Counted from the stretch's first letter, positions 18,915 to 28,956 are shown. The stretch is 64,000 nucleotides of DNA from Arthrobacter sp. Leaf234 (GCF_001422665.1 NZ_LMLU01000005.1:372001-436000), one strand, 5' to 3'. Numbers and translations are program-made. Notes: generated by a model not told the origin, from the letters alone.

Positions 18915-19598
18915 ATGGACGAGATCATCAGTGCACTGGACGGCATCAGCGGGTTCGTCCTCGCTGCGGCCGAGCAGCCCTGGGTCTATTTGCTGGTCCT
19001 CGTCTGCTGCCTCGTCGACGGGTTCTTCCCGCCGTTCCCGAGCGAGTCCGTCGTCGTCGGCCTCGCCTCCCTCGTCATCACGCAGGGCGTCCCCGATCCG
19101 TGGCTGCTGATCCTCGCCGCGGCCCTCGGGGCGTTCCTCGGTGACAACATCGCGTACATGATCGGCCGGGGGATCGGGACCACCCGGTTCCGGTGGATGC
19201 GGCGGCCCCGCCCGCAGCGCTCCTTCGCCTGGGCGGGCCGGGAGCTGTCGAAACGTGCCGCCTCACTCATCCTGGTGGCCAGGTTCATCCCGATCGGCCG
19301 GGTGGCCGTCAACCTGACCGCGGGAGCAACCGGCTACTCGCAACGGCGCTTCGTCGCCCTGACCGCGCTGTCCGGCATCGTCTGGGCGGGCTACTCCGTG
19401 GGCATCGGTGCCGTCGCCGGTACGTGGTTCCAGCACAACCACCTGCTCGGTGTGGCGGTGGCGATCGGGATCGCCGTGGTCATCGGGTTCGTCGTGGACC
19501 GGGTCATCGCGCTCGTGCGGGGATCGACGCCCCTGCAGGAAGCTGTCGAGGCGCACCAGGACGAGCCCGAACCAGCGCGCGAGACGAGCCCGCCCTGA
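18915..19598 (+). CDS. DedA-family membrane protein
   Basis: SNARE-associated/DedA (VTT domain) protein of 227 aa. Members are linked to recycling of lipid carriers such as undecaprenyl phosphate and phosphatidylethanolamine; the role here is inferred only from the family. Visible features: CCLVDGFFPPFPSESVV (conserved acidic and proline residues of the first half-helix), GDNIAYMIGRGIG, and the ARFIPIGRVAVNLTAGATG signature with its essential Arg. ATG 18915 has AGGAGC 7 nt upstream; an in-frame ATG at 18837 would add a non-conserved tail. It sits between deoA and add but is unlikely to share their pathway. Confidence 0.88.
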   Translation: MDEIISALDGISGFVLAAAEQPWVYLLVLVCCLVDGFFPPFPSESVVVGLASLVITQGVPDPWLLILAAALGAFLGDNIAYMIGRGIGTTRFRWMRRPRPQRSFAWAGRELSKRAASLILVARFIPIGRVAVNLTAGATGYSQRRFVALTALSGIVWAGYSVGIGAVAGTWFQHNHLLGVAVAIGIAVVIGFVVDRVIALVRGSTPLQEAVEAHQDEPEPARETSPP

Positions 19599-19609
19599 AA
19601 GGGATCGCG

Positions 19610-19622
19610 TAGGCTGGTCGCC
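19610..19622 (+). promoter_or_regulatory. -10 element for leaderless add
   Basis: TAGGCT at 19610-19615, 7-nt spacer, GTG 19623. No Shine-Dalgarno sequence is present. Confidence 0.6.
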
Positions 19623-20780
19623 GTGACCCAGACCCAGAACGACGCCGTCCCCACCGCTGCCGTCGACATCCAGACCCTGCCGAAGATCTCCCTCCACGAC
19701 CACCTGGACGGCGGCCTCCGTCCGGCCACCATCCTCGAGCTCGCCGCCGAGATCGGCCACGAACTGCCCGCCGCGGATGCCGAATCGCTCGGTGCGTGGT
19801 TCCGCGAGTCGGCGGACTCCGGCTCGCTGGTCCGGTACCTCGAGACCTTCGACCACACCATAGCCGTCATGCAGACGCGCGAGGGACTCATCCGGGTGGC
19901 CCGCGAGTTCGTCGAGGACCTCGCGCTCGACGGCGTCGTCTACGGCGAGGTGCGCTGGGCTCCCGAGCAGCACACGCAGAAGGGACTGTCCCTGGACGAG
20001 GCCGTCGAGGCCGTGCAGGAGGGCCTCGAGGCCGGGGCCGCCGCGGCGATCGCCGCCGGCCGGGTCATCCAGGTGGGACAGCTCATCACCGCCATGCGTC
20101 ACGCGGACCGTGGCCAGGAGATCGCGGAACTCGCCGTCCGCCACCGCGACCGCGGTGCTGTCGGCTTCGACATCGCCGGAGCCGAGAACGGCTTCCTGCC
20201 CTCGCGCTTCGCCGAGGCGTTCACCTATCTCGCCTCCGAGCAGTTCCCGGTGACCATCCACGCCGGCGAGGCCGCCGGCCTGGACAGCATCAAGGACGCC
20301 CTCGTCGCGGGCCGTGCGCTGCGCCTGGGGCACGGCGTGCGCATCGCCGAGGACATCGAGATCGAGGAGTCGGAGGACGAGCAGGCCGGTGACAGCGAGG
20401 AGATCGGGATCGCGAACCTCGGGCGCGTCGCGTCGTGGGTCCGTGACCGGGGCATCCCCCTGGAGCTGTGCCCGTCGTCGAACCTGCAGACCGGGGCCAT
20501 CGAGGCCTTCGGGACCACGATCGACAGCCATCCCTTCGACCTGCTCTACCAACTCGGCTTCAAGGTCACGGTGAACACGGACAACCGGCTCATGAGCGGT
20601 GTCACGCTGACCGGCGAGTTCGAACTGCTGGTCGACACCTTCGGCTACGACCTCGCGGACCTCCTCGATCTCACCCTCAACGCCGTGGACGCCTCGTTCC
20701 TCCCGCTCGAGGACCGCGATGCCCTCGCCGAGCACATCGCCGAGGCCTTCGACGCCGCTGCCCGCCAGGCATCCGCCTAG
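19623..20780 (+). CDS. add: adenosine deaminase
   Basis: Zinc amidohydrolase deaminating adenosine and deoxyadenosine to inosine forms. In the 385-aa protein the first metal histidines are H25 and H27 (LHDHLDGG), followed by TIHAGEAAG (His and catalytic Glu), RLGHGVRI, and the terminal VNTDNRLMSG with the metal Asp. An acidic insertion (EIEESEDEQAGDSEE) between the HGVRI and C-terminal motifs is typical of actinobacterial add. It has its own leaderless start and is followed after 7 nt by mazG. It complements the nucleoside importer and cdd/deoA upstream. Confidence 0.93.
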   Translation: MTQTQNDAVPTAAVDIQTLPKISLHDHLDGGLRPATILELAAEIGHELPAADAESLGAWFRESADSGSLVRYLETFDHTIAVMQTREGLIRVAREFVEDLALDGVVYGEVRWAPEQHTQKGLSLDEAVEAVQEGLEAGAAAAIAAGRVIQVGQLITAMRHADRGQEIAELAVRHRDRGAVGFDIAGAENGFLPSRFAEAFTYLASEQFPVTIHAGEAAGLDSIKDALVAGRALRLGHGVRIAEDIEIEESEDEQAGDSEEIGIANLGRVASWVRDRGIPLELCPSSNLQTGAIEAFGTTIDSHPFDLLYQLGFKVTVNTDNRLMSGVTLTGEFELLVDTFGYDLADLLDLTLNAVDASFLPLEDRDALAEHIAEAFDAAARQASA

Positions 20781-20787
20781 CAGCGCC

Positions 20788-21582
20788 GTGCAGCACGAGG
20801 CCCCGTCGACGCCGGCCGCCGCGACCGGACCGGGCGTGGCGGTCGAGCGGCTTGTCGAGGTGGTGGACCTCCTGCGCAGGCACTGCCGCTGGACGGCGGC
20901 CCTGACCCACGAAGCGCTGCTCGCCTACCTCGTCGAGGAGACCTACGAACTCTACGAGGCGGTCGACGACGTCGCGCGAGCGTCCGTGCCGTCACCCGGG
21001 CTCGTCGACGAACTGCGCGGCGAACTCGGTGACGTGCTGTTCCAGGTGGTGCTGCACGCCCGGTTGGCGGCCGAGCAGGACCACTTCGATCTGGCGGACG
21101 TCGTGGCGGGCCTGACGGCGAAGCTGGTGCGCCGCAACCCCCATGTGTTCACCGCGGACGGTGCCCTCCTGGAGCTGCCGGGAACTGCGGCGGGTCCAGG
21201 AGGTGCAGCGGGCGCGCCGGTTTCGGCCGAGGAGATCGTCGAGACCTGGCACGCCGTCAAGCGCCGCGAGAAGCCCTCGCGCACATCGCCGTTCGACGGT
21301 ATCCCGCACCACCTGCCCGCCTTGGCGTTCGCCGCCAAGACGCTGGCCCGGGCGGGCGAATCCGCCGGGCCGTCGGAGGGTGCACCGGGCGGTCGACCGG
21401 AGGGTGGTCCGGAGAGCCGATCGGTCGGTACGCAGCAGGGAGAGGTTCCGCCCGGCGACGAAGCCACCCTGGGCCAGGCCCTCCTGGAGCTGACACGCCG
21501 GGCGGTCCACCTCGGCCTCGATCCAGAGCGCGCGTTGCGCCGGGCCGTGCTGGAGTACCAGGCGGGCTCGGAGCGAGGGTGA
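20788..21582 (+). CDS. mazG: MazG-family nucleoside triphosphate pyrophosphohydrolase
   Basis: House-cleaning enzyme hydrolysing NTPs (often damaged dNTPs) to NMP and pyrophosphate. The 264-aa protein has the metal-binding EExxE (E50, E51, E54 in VEETYELYEAVDD) and ExxD (E79, D82 in GELGDVLFQ) of the MazG fold, and WHAVKRREK in the linker. Residues about 190-230 are a low-complexity Gly/Pro/Ser/Glu insertion absent from most relatives. GTG 20788 starts 7 nt after the add stop with no clear ribosome site, implying coupling. Gene order mazG-eno-ftsB-DUF501-ppx matches that in M. tuberculosis. Confidence 0.88.
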   Translation: MQHEAPSTPAAATGPGVAVERLVEVVDLLRRHCRWTAALTHEALLAYLVEETYELYEAVDDVARASVPSPGLVDELRGELGDVLFQVVLHARLAAEQDHFDLADVVAGLTAKLVRRNPHVFTADGALLELPGTAAGPGGAAGAPVSAEEIVETWHAVKRREKPSRTSPFDGIPHHLPALAFAAKTLARAGESAGPSEGAPGGRPEGGPESRSVGTQQGEVPPGDEATLGQALLELTRRAVHLGLDPERALRRAVLEYQAGSERG

Positions 21583-21715
21583 GACCGGCCGTGTCGCTGA
21601 GGCATCTTGATCGCCGCCTGACCGGTTCCCCGCACGCGCGGTGCAGCGTGGACGGGGCGATGCGGCGCCGCGTCACACGTCGGGTTCCCACCCGACGTCC
21701 GGAAGCCGCGTGAAC

Positions 21716-23083
<1,368 letters not shown>

Positions 23084-23180
23084 GTGATCCTCGGGTGAGC
23101 GGCTGGGCGGTTACCCTCGTTAGACGGGTTCCGCGAGGAATCCGACGCGAACCGACGCGACTGCACTGACGAGGAGCTCC

Positions 23181-24014
23181 ATGACTGCCCGCCGCCCTAA
23201 CGTGCCGCGAGCCGGCCGACCGACGCCAGTGGCGGACGATCGGCCGGTTCCCGGAGCGGCCAAGGGCCAGACCCCACCGCACGGAGATCACCGGTCCGGC
23301 GTGGCCACGCCCGGAGCCGGCTCCCGGCAGGGGACGCATCCGTCCACCTCCCGCGGGTCGGAGCCCCGGTCCGGGGGATCGTCGCAGCGGGCGCCCGGGG
23401 TGCCGCGGACGGTGGGCCCCTCCGCGACGAAGGATCCACGGGACGCTGCGAAGACTGTTCCGGCCCGGAAGGGCACGGCCCCTGCGGGGGCAGGCTCCAC
23501 CCGGAAGCCCGCGACGACGACTCCCTCGGACGTGCGTGCGGCCGAGAGGTCCCAGCTGGCCGCGAGCATCCGCCGCGGCCGCCTCGGATCGCGCCGCGCG
23601 GAGTCGCCGATCCAGCCTGCCGAAGAGGCGACGCCCATCCCGGCGAAGTCGTTCTCCGGCCGGCTGCTGGCCCTCGCCGTCGTCCTGATCGCCGTGATCG
23701 TGCTGCTGGCACCCTCGGTGAGCCGTTACGTCCAGCAGCAGTCCGAGCTCGACGCCCTCCGCGCGGACATCGCCCGGCAGGAGCAGCAGCAGGCGGACTA
23801 CCAGTCGGAACTGGCCCGGTGGGACGACCCCGCCTTCGTGAAGCAGCAGGCGCGCGAACGGATCTTCCTCGTGATGCCCGGCGAGACCCGCTACCTCGTC
23901 AAGGGCAGCGAGGGCATCGAGAAGGGGACGGGCGAAGGATCGGCCGCCGAGCCGGCCGATCTCCCCTGGGTCGATTCCCTGTGGAGCTCGGTGGAGCGCG
24001 CCGCGACGGATTGA
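23181..24014 (+). CDS. ftsB: FtsB/DivIC-type septum formation initiator
   Basis: Bitopic division protein of the FtsB/DivIC family, acting with FtsL and FtsQ in the divisome. The 277-aa protein is long for the family: a disordered basic/Pro-rich cytoplasmic region of about 155 residues, one membrane helix (LLALAVVLIAVIVLLAP, about 156-174), a short coiled coil (QQQSELDALRADIARQEQQQADYQSELARW) and the conserved DDPAFVKQQARERIFLVMPGETRYLV. Position directly after eno is the usual one in actinobacteria. ATG 23181 has GAGGAG only 4 nt upstream. Confidence 0.88.
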   Translation: MTARRPNVPRAGRPTPVADDRPVPGAAKGQTPPHGDHRSGVATPGAGSRQGTHPSTSRGSEPRSGGSSQRAPGVPRTVGPSATKDPRDAAKTVPARKGTAPAGAGSTRKPATTTPSDVRAAERSQLAASIRRGRLGSRRAESPIQPAEEATPIPAKSFSGRLLALAVVLIAVIVLLAPSVSRYVQQQSELDALRADIARQEQQQADYQSELARWDDPAFVKQQARERIFLVMPGETRYLVKGSEGIEKGTGEGSAAEPADLPWVDSLWSSVERAATD

Positions 24015-24082
24015 ATCCGGGTGGATCGGGCGTCGGGACGAGCGGCCGAACCGGTCGTGCCTGACCGGCACGGCGGAGACCC

Positions 24083-24126
24083 GGCACGGCCGGGAAGTGG
24101 CACGGCCGGGAAGTGGCACGGCCGAG
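24083..24126 (+). repeat. 16-bp direct repeat, about 2.5 copies
   Basis: GGCACGGCCGGGAAGT occurs at 24083-24098 and 24099-24114, followed by a partial copy. It fills the ftsB-DUF501 spacer just before the ribosome site of the next gene. Confidence 0.85.
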
Positions 24127-24164
24127 AATCGGCGCTCGCGGAGCGCTCCCCAGGAAGGAACAGC

Positions 24165-24968
24165 GTGACCCAGCAGGACCACGACGACCAGCACGACCAG
24201 GACGGTCAGCCCGACGGGCGGGCCGGACAGTCCCGGCAGCCCGATCAGGGTGGACCCCGCGACGATCCCAGGCCCCCGAGTGAGCATGACCTCGACGTCC
24301 TCAGCCGACAGCTCGGACGCCCGGCGCGTGACGTCGTGGAGATCGGCGCGCGGTGCGTCTGCGGCAACCCGCTCGTCGCCACGACGGCACCCCGCCTCTC
24401 GAACGGCATCCCCTTCCCGACCACCTACTACCTCACCCACCCCGTCGTGACAGCGGCGGTGTCCCGTCTCGAGGCCGAGGGTGTCATGACCGAGATGAGT
24501 GAGCGCCTCACCGCCGATGCCGGTCTCGCAGCGGGCCACCGGAAAGCGCATGCGGCGTATCTCGAGGCCCGGAACGACGTCGGGGCGCGTGCCGGGACCG
24601 GCGCGGTTCCCGAGATCGACGGGGTATCGGCCGGCGGCATGCCGACGCGCGTGAAATGCCTCCACGTGCTGGTGGGCCACGCGCTCGCCGCGGGGCCGGG
24701 AGTGAACCCCCTCGGGGACGAGGCGATCGAGCGGATCGCCCCGTGGTGGACACGGGAGCGATGCTCCTGCGACGGTGCCTGGGACACCACCGGCCAGGCT
24801 CCCGACGCCGACCTCAGCAGGCACACCCGGACCCAGGGGCTGACCGCCGAGGAACTCGCCGCGAAGCGGGACGCCCGACGGCGCGGGGGAGCAGATGCGC
24901 CCGACACCACCCACACCCCCGACACGTCCGACGTACCCGGGACCATCGCACCCTCTGAGGAGACGTAA
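24165..24968 (+). CDS. DUF501 family protein
   Basis: Conserved actinobacterial protein of unknown function (267 aa). The DUF501 core runs from about 45 to 215: GRPARDVVEIGARCVCGNPLV, a pair of Cys in RCVCG, TAPRLSNGIPFPTTYYLTHP, and MPTRVKCLHVLVGHALAAGPGVNPLGDEA, which contains further Cys/His residues. RERCSCDGAW supplies more cysteines near the C terminus. Cys/His content suggests metal binding, but this is inference. A 40-residue Gln/Asp/Gly-rich N-terminal tail precedes the core. GTG 24165 follows AAGGAA. The stop overlaps ppx by one base. Confidence 0.9.
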   Translation: MTQQDHDDQHDQDGQPDGRAGQSRQPDQGGPRDDPRPPSEHDLDVLSRQLGRPARDVVEIGARCVCGNPLVATTAPRLSNGIPFPTTYYLTHPVVTAAVSRLEAEGVMTEMSERLTADAGLAAGHRKAHAAYLEARNDVGARAGTGAVPEIDGVSAGGMPTRVKCLHVLVGHALAAGPGVNPLGDEAIERIAPWWTRERCSCDGAWDTTGQAPDADLSRHTRTQGLTAEELAAKRDARRRGGADAPDTTHTPDTSDVPGTIAPSEET

Positions 24969-25912
24969 TGCGCACAGCTGCCATCGACTGCGGGACCAAC
25001 TCCATCCGGCTCCTGATCGCGGACATCGAGGACGGCGTGCTCACCGATGTCGTCAGGCTCATGCGGGTGGTCCGGCTCGGTGAGGGGGTGGATGCGACGG
25101 GGCGTCTCTCGGAGGCCGCACTCGAGCGCACCTTCACCGCTGCCGAGGAGTATGCGGCGCTGATCGAGCAGCACGGTGCGCCACCGGTGCGGTTCGTCGC
25201 CACCTCGGCCTCCCGTGACGCGGAGAACCGCCTGGTCTTCGTCGACGGCATCCGGGAGCGGCTCGGCGTGGAACCCGAGGTCATCACGGGCGACGAGGAG
25301 GCGCGGCTCTCCTTCGACGGAGCGGTCAGCGTCCTCGCGACGGCGGACGACGAGACGGTCCTGGTGATCGACCTCGGCGGCGGCAGCACGGAGTTCGTGG
25401 CCGGGACCGCCGGCGGCCTGATCGCGGCGCGCAGCACCGACATGGGCTGCGTCCGCTTCACCGAGCGCTTCCTCCAGGACGACCCGCCGACCGAGGCGCA
25501 GATCGCGTCGATGAGCACCGCGGTGGGCCTCCTCATGGACGAGGCAGCGGCACAGGTGCCCTTCGAGCGGATCACGAAGCTCGTCGGTGTGGCCGGGAGC
25601 GTCACGACGGTCACGGCGCATGCCCTCGACCTGCCCGCGTACGAGCCGGACTCGATCCACGGGGCGGAGCTGACGGTCGACGCCATCTCCACTGCCGCAG
25701 CGGACCTCCTGCACCTGGCGTGCGGGGACCGGGCGGCGCTTCCCTACATGCACCCCGGACGGGTGGACGTCATCGGTGCCGGCGCCCTCATCTGGATGTC
25801 CATCGTGCAGCGGGTGGCAGAGGCCACCTCCGGCCGCGTGTCGACGGCCGTCACCAGCGAGCACGACATCCTCGACGGGATCGCCCTGAGCGTTGCCGCG
25901 CGGGGCGTGTGA
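24968..25912 (+). CDS. ppx: exopolyphosphatase/guanosine pentaphosphatase family (Ppx/GppA)
   Basis: ASKHA-fold phosphatase that removes phosphate from polyphosphate ends or from pppGpp. The 314-aa protein is the short actinobacterial form without a C-terminal HD domain. Visible motifs: AAIDCGTNSIRLLIAD (phosphate 1), TSASRDAENR, EEARLSFDGAV, and IDLGGGSTEF (phosphate 2), then GVAGSVTTVTAHALDL. The start overlaps the DUF501 stop (TAATG). Polyphosphatase versus ppGpp activity cannot be decided; mycobacterial homologues at this position act on short-chain polyphosphate. Confidence 0.92.
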   Translation: MRTAAIDCGTNSIRLLIADIEDGVLTDVVRLMRVVRLGEGVDATGRLSEAALERTFTAAEEYAALIEQHGAPPVRFVATSASRDAENRLVFVDGIRERLGVEPEVITGDEEARLSFDGAVSVLATADDETVLVIDLGGGSTEFVAGTAGGLIAARSTDMGCVRFTERFLQDDPPTEAQIASMSTAVGLLMDEAAAQVPFERITKLVGVAGSVTTVTAHALDLPAYEPDSIHGAELTVDAISTAAADLLHLACGDRAALPYMHPGRVDVIGAGALIWMSIVQRVAEATSGRVSTAVTSEHDILDGIALSVAARGV

Positions 25913-25916
25913 CCTG

Positions 25917-27422
25917 ATGGACACCCGGGCAGCCCGGGCGGCAGGCTCCGTCGTCCTGTCGTTCGCCCTGCTCCTGCCCGGAGCCGTGCAGGCCTCCGCC
26001 GACGACATCCGGGCCAAGGAGTACTGGCTCGAGGACTACGGCATCGCACAAGCCTGGAAGAGCACGCGAGGGGAGGGCGTCACCGTCGCCGTGATCGACA
26101 GTGGTGTCGACGGTACCCACCCCGACCTCGTGGGTGCGGTGGTGGGCGGGACGGACGCCTCGGGTGCCGGTGACCCCGGCGGGCAGCGCGGCCTCGGCGA
26201 GGTGCAGGGCCACGGGACCCTGGTCAGCACGCTCCTCGCCGGCCGCGGGCACACCGCTGCCACCGATCCCGACGTCCCGCGACCCGAGGGCTCCGGCGCT
26301 CCGACGGCCACCGCCGGAGCGGACGATGACCGGGACGACGCCGGCGGGGGTGCGGAGGATCCCGCGGCCCGTGCTCCGGAGACCCCGGCGCCCGGGCCCT
26401 TCGCCCAGTACGGCGAAGGTCCGGACGGTATCGTCGGCGTCGCGCCCGCAGCAGACCTGCTGGCGATCTCCCTGTGGATCGAGGGCCCCGGCAGCGGCCC
26501 CAACCCGGCGGGGATCCCGGTGGACGAGCAGGTGCCGAAGGCTGTCCACTGGGCGGTCGACAACGGGGCCGATGTCATCAACATGTCCCTGGGCAGTACC
26601 AGCACCGCGTGGCCCGAGAGCTGGGACGAGGCGTTCCTGTACGCCGAGCAGAACGACGTCGTCATCATCGCCGCCGCCGGGAACCGCGCCGGAGGACTGA
26701 CGCAGGTCGGAGCGCCGGCGACGATCCCTGGTGTGCTCGCGGTGGCGGGACTCGACCGGGCGGGCCGCGCGAGCGCCGAGGCGTCGTCCGAGGGCATCAG
26801 CATCGCCGTCGCGGCCCCGTCAGAGAACCTCGTGGGAGGGCTGCCGGGCGGGCTGTACGCCGACTGGTCCGGGACATCGGGGGCCGCCCCGCTGGTGTCC
26901 GGGGTCGCCGCCCTCATCCGCTCGCGGTACCCCGAGCTGTCGGCTGCGGAGGTGGTCAACCGGATCGTCGACACGGCGCGGGACGCCGGCGAGCCCGGCT
27001 TCGACACGCTGTACGGCTACGGCGTCCTGGACGTCGCGGCGGCGGTCGGCGAGGACATCACGGTGCCCCAGGAGAGCCGCCTCGGCACCATGGCCGACTG
27101 GATCGAGCTGTACCGGCGCCACAATCTGACGCCCACTGCGCCACCTGCCCCACCGAGCGAGGAGCCGGCCGAGGTCATCCCCGCCCCGGCGCCTCCGCAG
27201 GCGCAGGACCCGCTGCGTCCGATGCACGATGTACCGGCCTTGGTCGTCCTGGGTTACGGCGGGCTGGCGCTCGCCGTCGTGCTCGCCGGGGCCCTCCACG
27301 TGACCCGCGTCCGACGGCGCCAGGCCGCCCTCCCGGAGGAGGTCGCCGATGACGCCGAGCCGGGCGGATCGGCGGCTAACGAGCGGGCCGACCGGGGAGT
27401 TCCGGAGGCACCCGCGAGCTAG
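25917..27422 (+). CDS. mycosin-like membrane-anchored S8 subtilisin protease
   Basis: Secreted, membrane-tethered serine protease of 501 aa. Signal peptide at 1-27, then the subtilase triad D61 (VIDSGVDG), H99 (QGHGTLVS) and S321 (GTSGAAPLVSG), with oxyanion Asn in AAAGNRAGG. A low-complexity Ala/Pro/Asp-rich insertion (about 112-165) follows the His. After the catalytic domain come a Pro-rich linker and a C-terminal membrane helix (about 440-462) with a short cytoplasmic tail. This layout matches mycosins of type VII secretion, but no ESX genes are in the window. ATG 25917 lies 4 nt after ppx; its stop codon overlaps the predicted Rex operator of ndh. Confidence 0.88.
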   Translation: MDTRAARAAGSVVLSFALLLPGAVQASADDIRAKEYWLEDYGIAQAWKSTRGEGVTVAVIDSGVDGTHPDLVGAVVGGTDASGAGDPGGQRGLGEVQGHGTLVSTLLAGRGHTAATDPDVPRPEGSGAPTATAGADDDRDDAGGGAEDPAARAPETPAPGPFAQYGEGPDGIVGVAPAADLLAISLWIEGPGSGPNPAGIPVDEQVPKAVHWAVDNGADVINMSLGSTSTAWPESWDEAFLYAEQNDVVIIAAAGNRAGGLTQVGAPATIPGVLAVAGLDRAGRASAEASSEGISIAVAAPSENLVGGLPGGLYADWSGTSGAAPLVSGVAALIRSRYPELSAAEVVNRIVDTARDAGEPGFDTLYGYGVLDVAAAVGEDITVPQESRLGTMADWIELYRRHNLTPTAPPAPPSEEPAEVIPAPAPPQAQDPLRPMHDVPALVVLGYGGLALAVVLAGALHVTRVRRRQAALPEEVADDAEPGGSAANERADRGVPEAPAS

Positions 27423-27437
27423 TGAAGATTTTCACAA
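27420..27437 (+). promoter_or_regulatory. predicted Rex operator upstream of ndh
   Basis: TAGTGAA-GATT-TTCACAA matches the Rex consensus TTGTGAA-N4-TTCACAA at 13 of 14 defined positions. Its centre is about 28 bp upstream of the predicted leaderless start of ndh, covering the -35 area. Rex senses NADH/NAD+ and is known to repress respiratory NADH dehydrogenase genes in actinobacteria; no rex gene lies in the window. Confidence 0.75.
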
Positions 27438-27444
27438 AGTCCGG

Positions 27445-27456
27445 TAGCATCGAGGA
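27445..27456 (+). promoter_or_regulatory. -10 element for leaderless ndh
   Basis: TAGCAT at 27445-27450, spacer CGAGGA, ATG 27457. The GAGGA directly before the ATG is too close for normal ribosome binding, so a leaderless start is favoured. Confidence 0.55.
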
Positions 27457-28896
27457 ATGGCATCGAATCCACATTTCTCCGACCGCCCGCGCATCCTCGT
27501 CGTCGGCGGCGGTTACGTAGGCCTCTACGTCGCGCACAGGCTCCAGAAGCAGGTCAAGAACCACGGCGGCATCGTCACGCTGGTCGACCCCCTTCCCTAC
27601 ATGACGTACCAGCCCTTCCTCCCCGAGGTCGCGGCCGGCAGCATCGAGCCACGCCATGCGATCGTCTCGCACCGCAAGCACCTGAAGAAGACGGAGTTGA
27701 TCTCCGGCAAGGTCACCTCGATCAACCACGCGGGCCGCACGGCCACCATCGCCCCGACGGGCGACGGTGAGCCCTTCGAGCTGGCCTACACGGACGTCGT
27801 CGTCGCCGCCGGCTCCATCACCCGCACCTTCCCCATCGACGGTCTCAAGGACCAGGGCATCGGGCTCAAGACCATCGAGGAAGCCGTCGCCCTGCGCAAC
27901 CGCATGTTCGAGCGCATCGAGACCGCCTCCGTCCTCCCCGAGGGCCCCGAGCGGGACCGTGCGCTCACGTTCGTCGTCGTCGGCGGTGGGTTCGCCGGTA
28001 TCGAGACCATCACCGAGATGGAGGACGCCGCACGCGACGCAGTGAAGGCCAACGCCCGGCTCGACCGGTCGGACCTCCGCTTCGTCCTCGTCGAGGCCAT
28101 GGGACGCATCATGCCCGAGGTCACCGCCGAGCAGGCGGAGTGGGTCGTCGGCCACCTCCGCTCCCGCCAGATCGAGGTCCTCCTCAACACCTCGCTCTCC
28201 AGCGCGGTCGACGGCACCCTGAAGCTCATCAACATGCCGGACAAGACCCCGGCCGACCAGTTCGAGACCGACACCCTGATCTGGACCGCAGGTGTCCAGG
28301 CCAACCCGGTGGTGCGCTCCACCGACTTCCCCGTCGATGAGCGCGGTCGCGTCCGCGCCACTCCCGAGCTGCGCATCACCGGCGACGACGGACCCATCGA
28401 CCATGCATGGACCGCCGGTGACGTCGCGGCGGTGCCCGATCTCACGGGTGGGGGAGTGGGGGGCTTCTGCGTCCCCAACGCCCAGCACGCCGTGCGCCAG
28501 GCGAAGCTGCTCGCCGCCAACATCCTCGCCGCCAACTACGGTATCGGCGAGGTCAAGGAATACCGCCACACCAACCTCGGCGCGGTCGCGGGCTTCGGCC
28601 AGTTCAAGGGTGTCGCGAACATCATGGGCTTCGGCTTGAAGGGCTTCCCGGCCTGGCTGGCGCACCGTGGGTACCACGGCTTCGCCATGCCGATGTACGA
28701 GCGGAAGGCGCGCGTCATCATCAACTGGAGCATGAGCTTCCTCTTCGGTCGCGACCTCGCCCCGATCTCGGACCTGCAGGAGCCGAGGCGCCAGTTCCGC
28801 GAAGCGGCCACCCCGCCGCCGAAGAAGGACACCGCCCTGCAGAGCCAGCCTCCGACGCCCGCCGGCAAGGCTGCTTCGGCGAAGGCCTCCGCCTGA
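27457..28896 (+). CDS. ndh: type II NADH dehydrogenase (NDH-2)
   Basis: Single-subunit, non-proton-pumping NADH:quinone oxidoreductase on the inner face of the membrane. The 479-aa flavoprotein has the FAD Rossmann motif VVGGGYVGLYVA (about 15-26), the NADH motif FVVVGGGFAGIET (about 172-185), PFLPEVAAG, VVAAGS, and the late FAD-binding AWTAGDVAAV. The C-terminal amphipathic region (GFGLKGFPAWLAHRGYHG) anchors it to the membrane; the last 40 residues are Ala/Lys/Pro-rich. It stands alone behind a predicted Rex operator and ends in a clear hairpin. Confidence 0.95.
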   Translation: MASNPHFSDRPRILVVGGGYVGLYVAHRLQKQVKNHGGIVTLVDPLPYMTYQPFLPEVAAGSIEPRHAIVSHRKHLKKTELISGKVTSINHAGRTATIAPTGDGEPFELAYTDVVVAAGSITRTFPIDGLKDQGIGLKTIEEAVALRNRMFERIETASVLPEGPERDRALTFVVVGGGFAGIETITEMEDAARDAVKANARLDRSDLRFVLVEAMGRIMPEVTAEQAEWVVGHLRSRQIEVLLNTSLSSAVDGTLKLINMPDKTPADQFETDTLIWTAGVQANPVVRSTDFPVDERGRVRATPELRITGDDGPIDHAWTAGDVAAVPDLTGGGVGGFCVPNAQHAVRQAKLLAANILAANYGIGEVKEYRHTNLGAVAGFGQFKGVANIMGFGLKGFPAWLAHRGYHGFAMPMYERKARVIINWSMSFLFGRDLAPISDLQEPRRQFREAATPPPKKDTALQSQPPTPAGKAASAKASA

Positions 28897-28924
28897 CGCA
28901 CGGCCCGAGTACCCCTGCATGAAA

Positions 28925-28956
28925 CGACGGCGGCTCCTCCCGAGGGGCCGCCGTCG
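28925..28956 (+). terminator. terminator after ndh
   Basis: Ten-base-pair perfect stem CGACGGCGGC/GCCGCCGTCG, extended by weaker inner pairs, 28 nt after the ndh stop. Confidence 0.75.
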
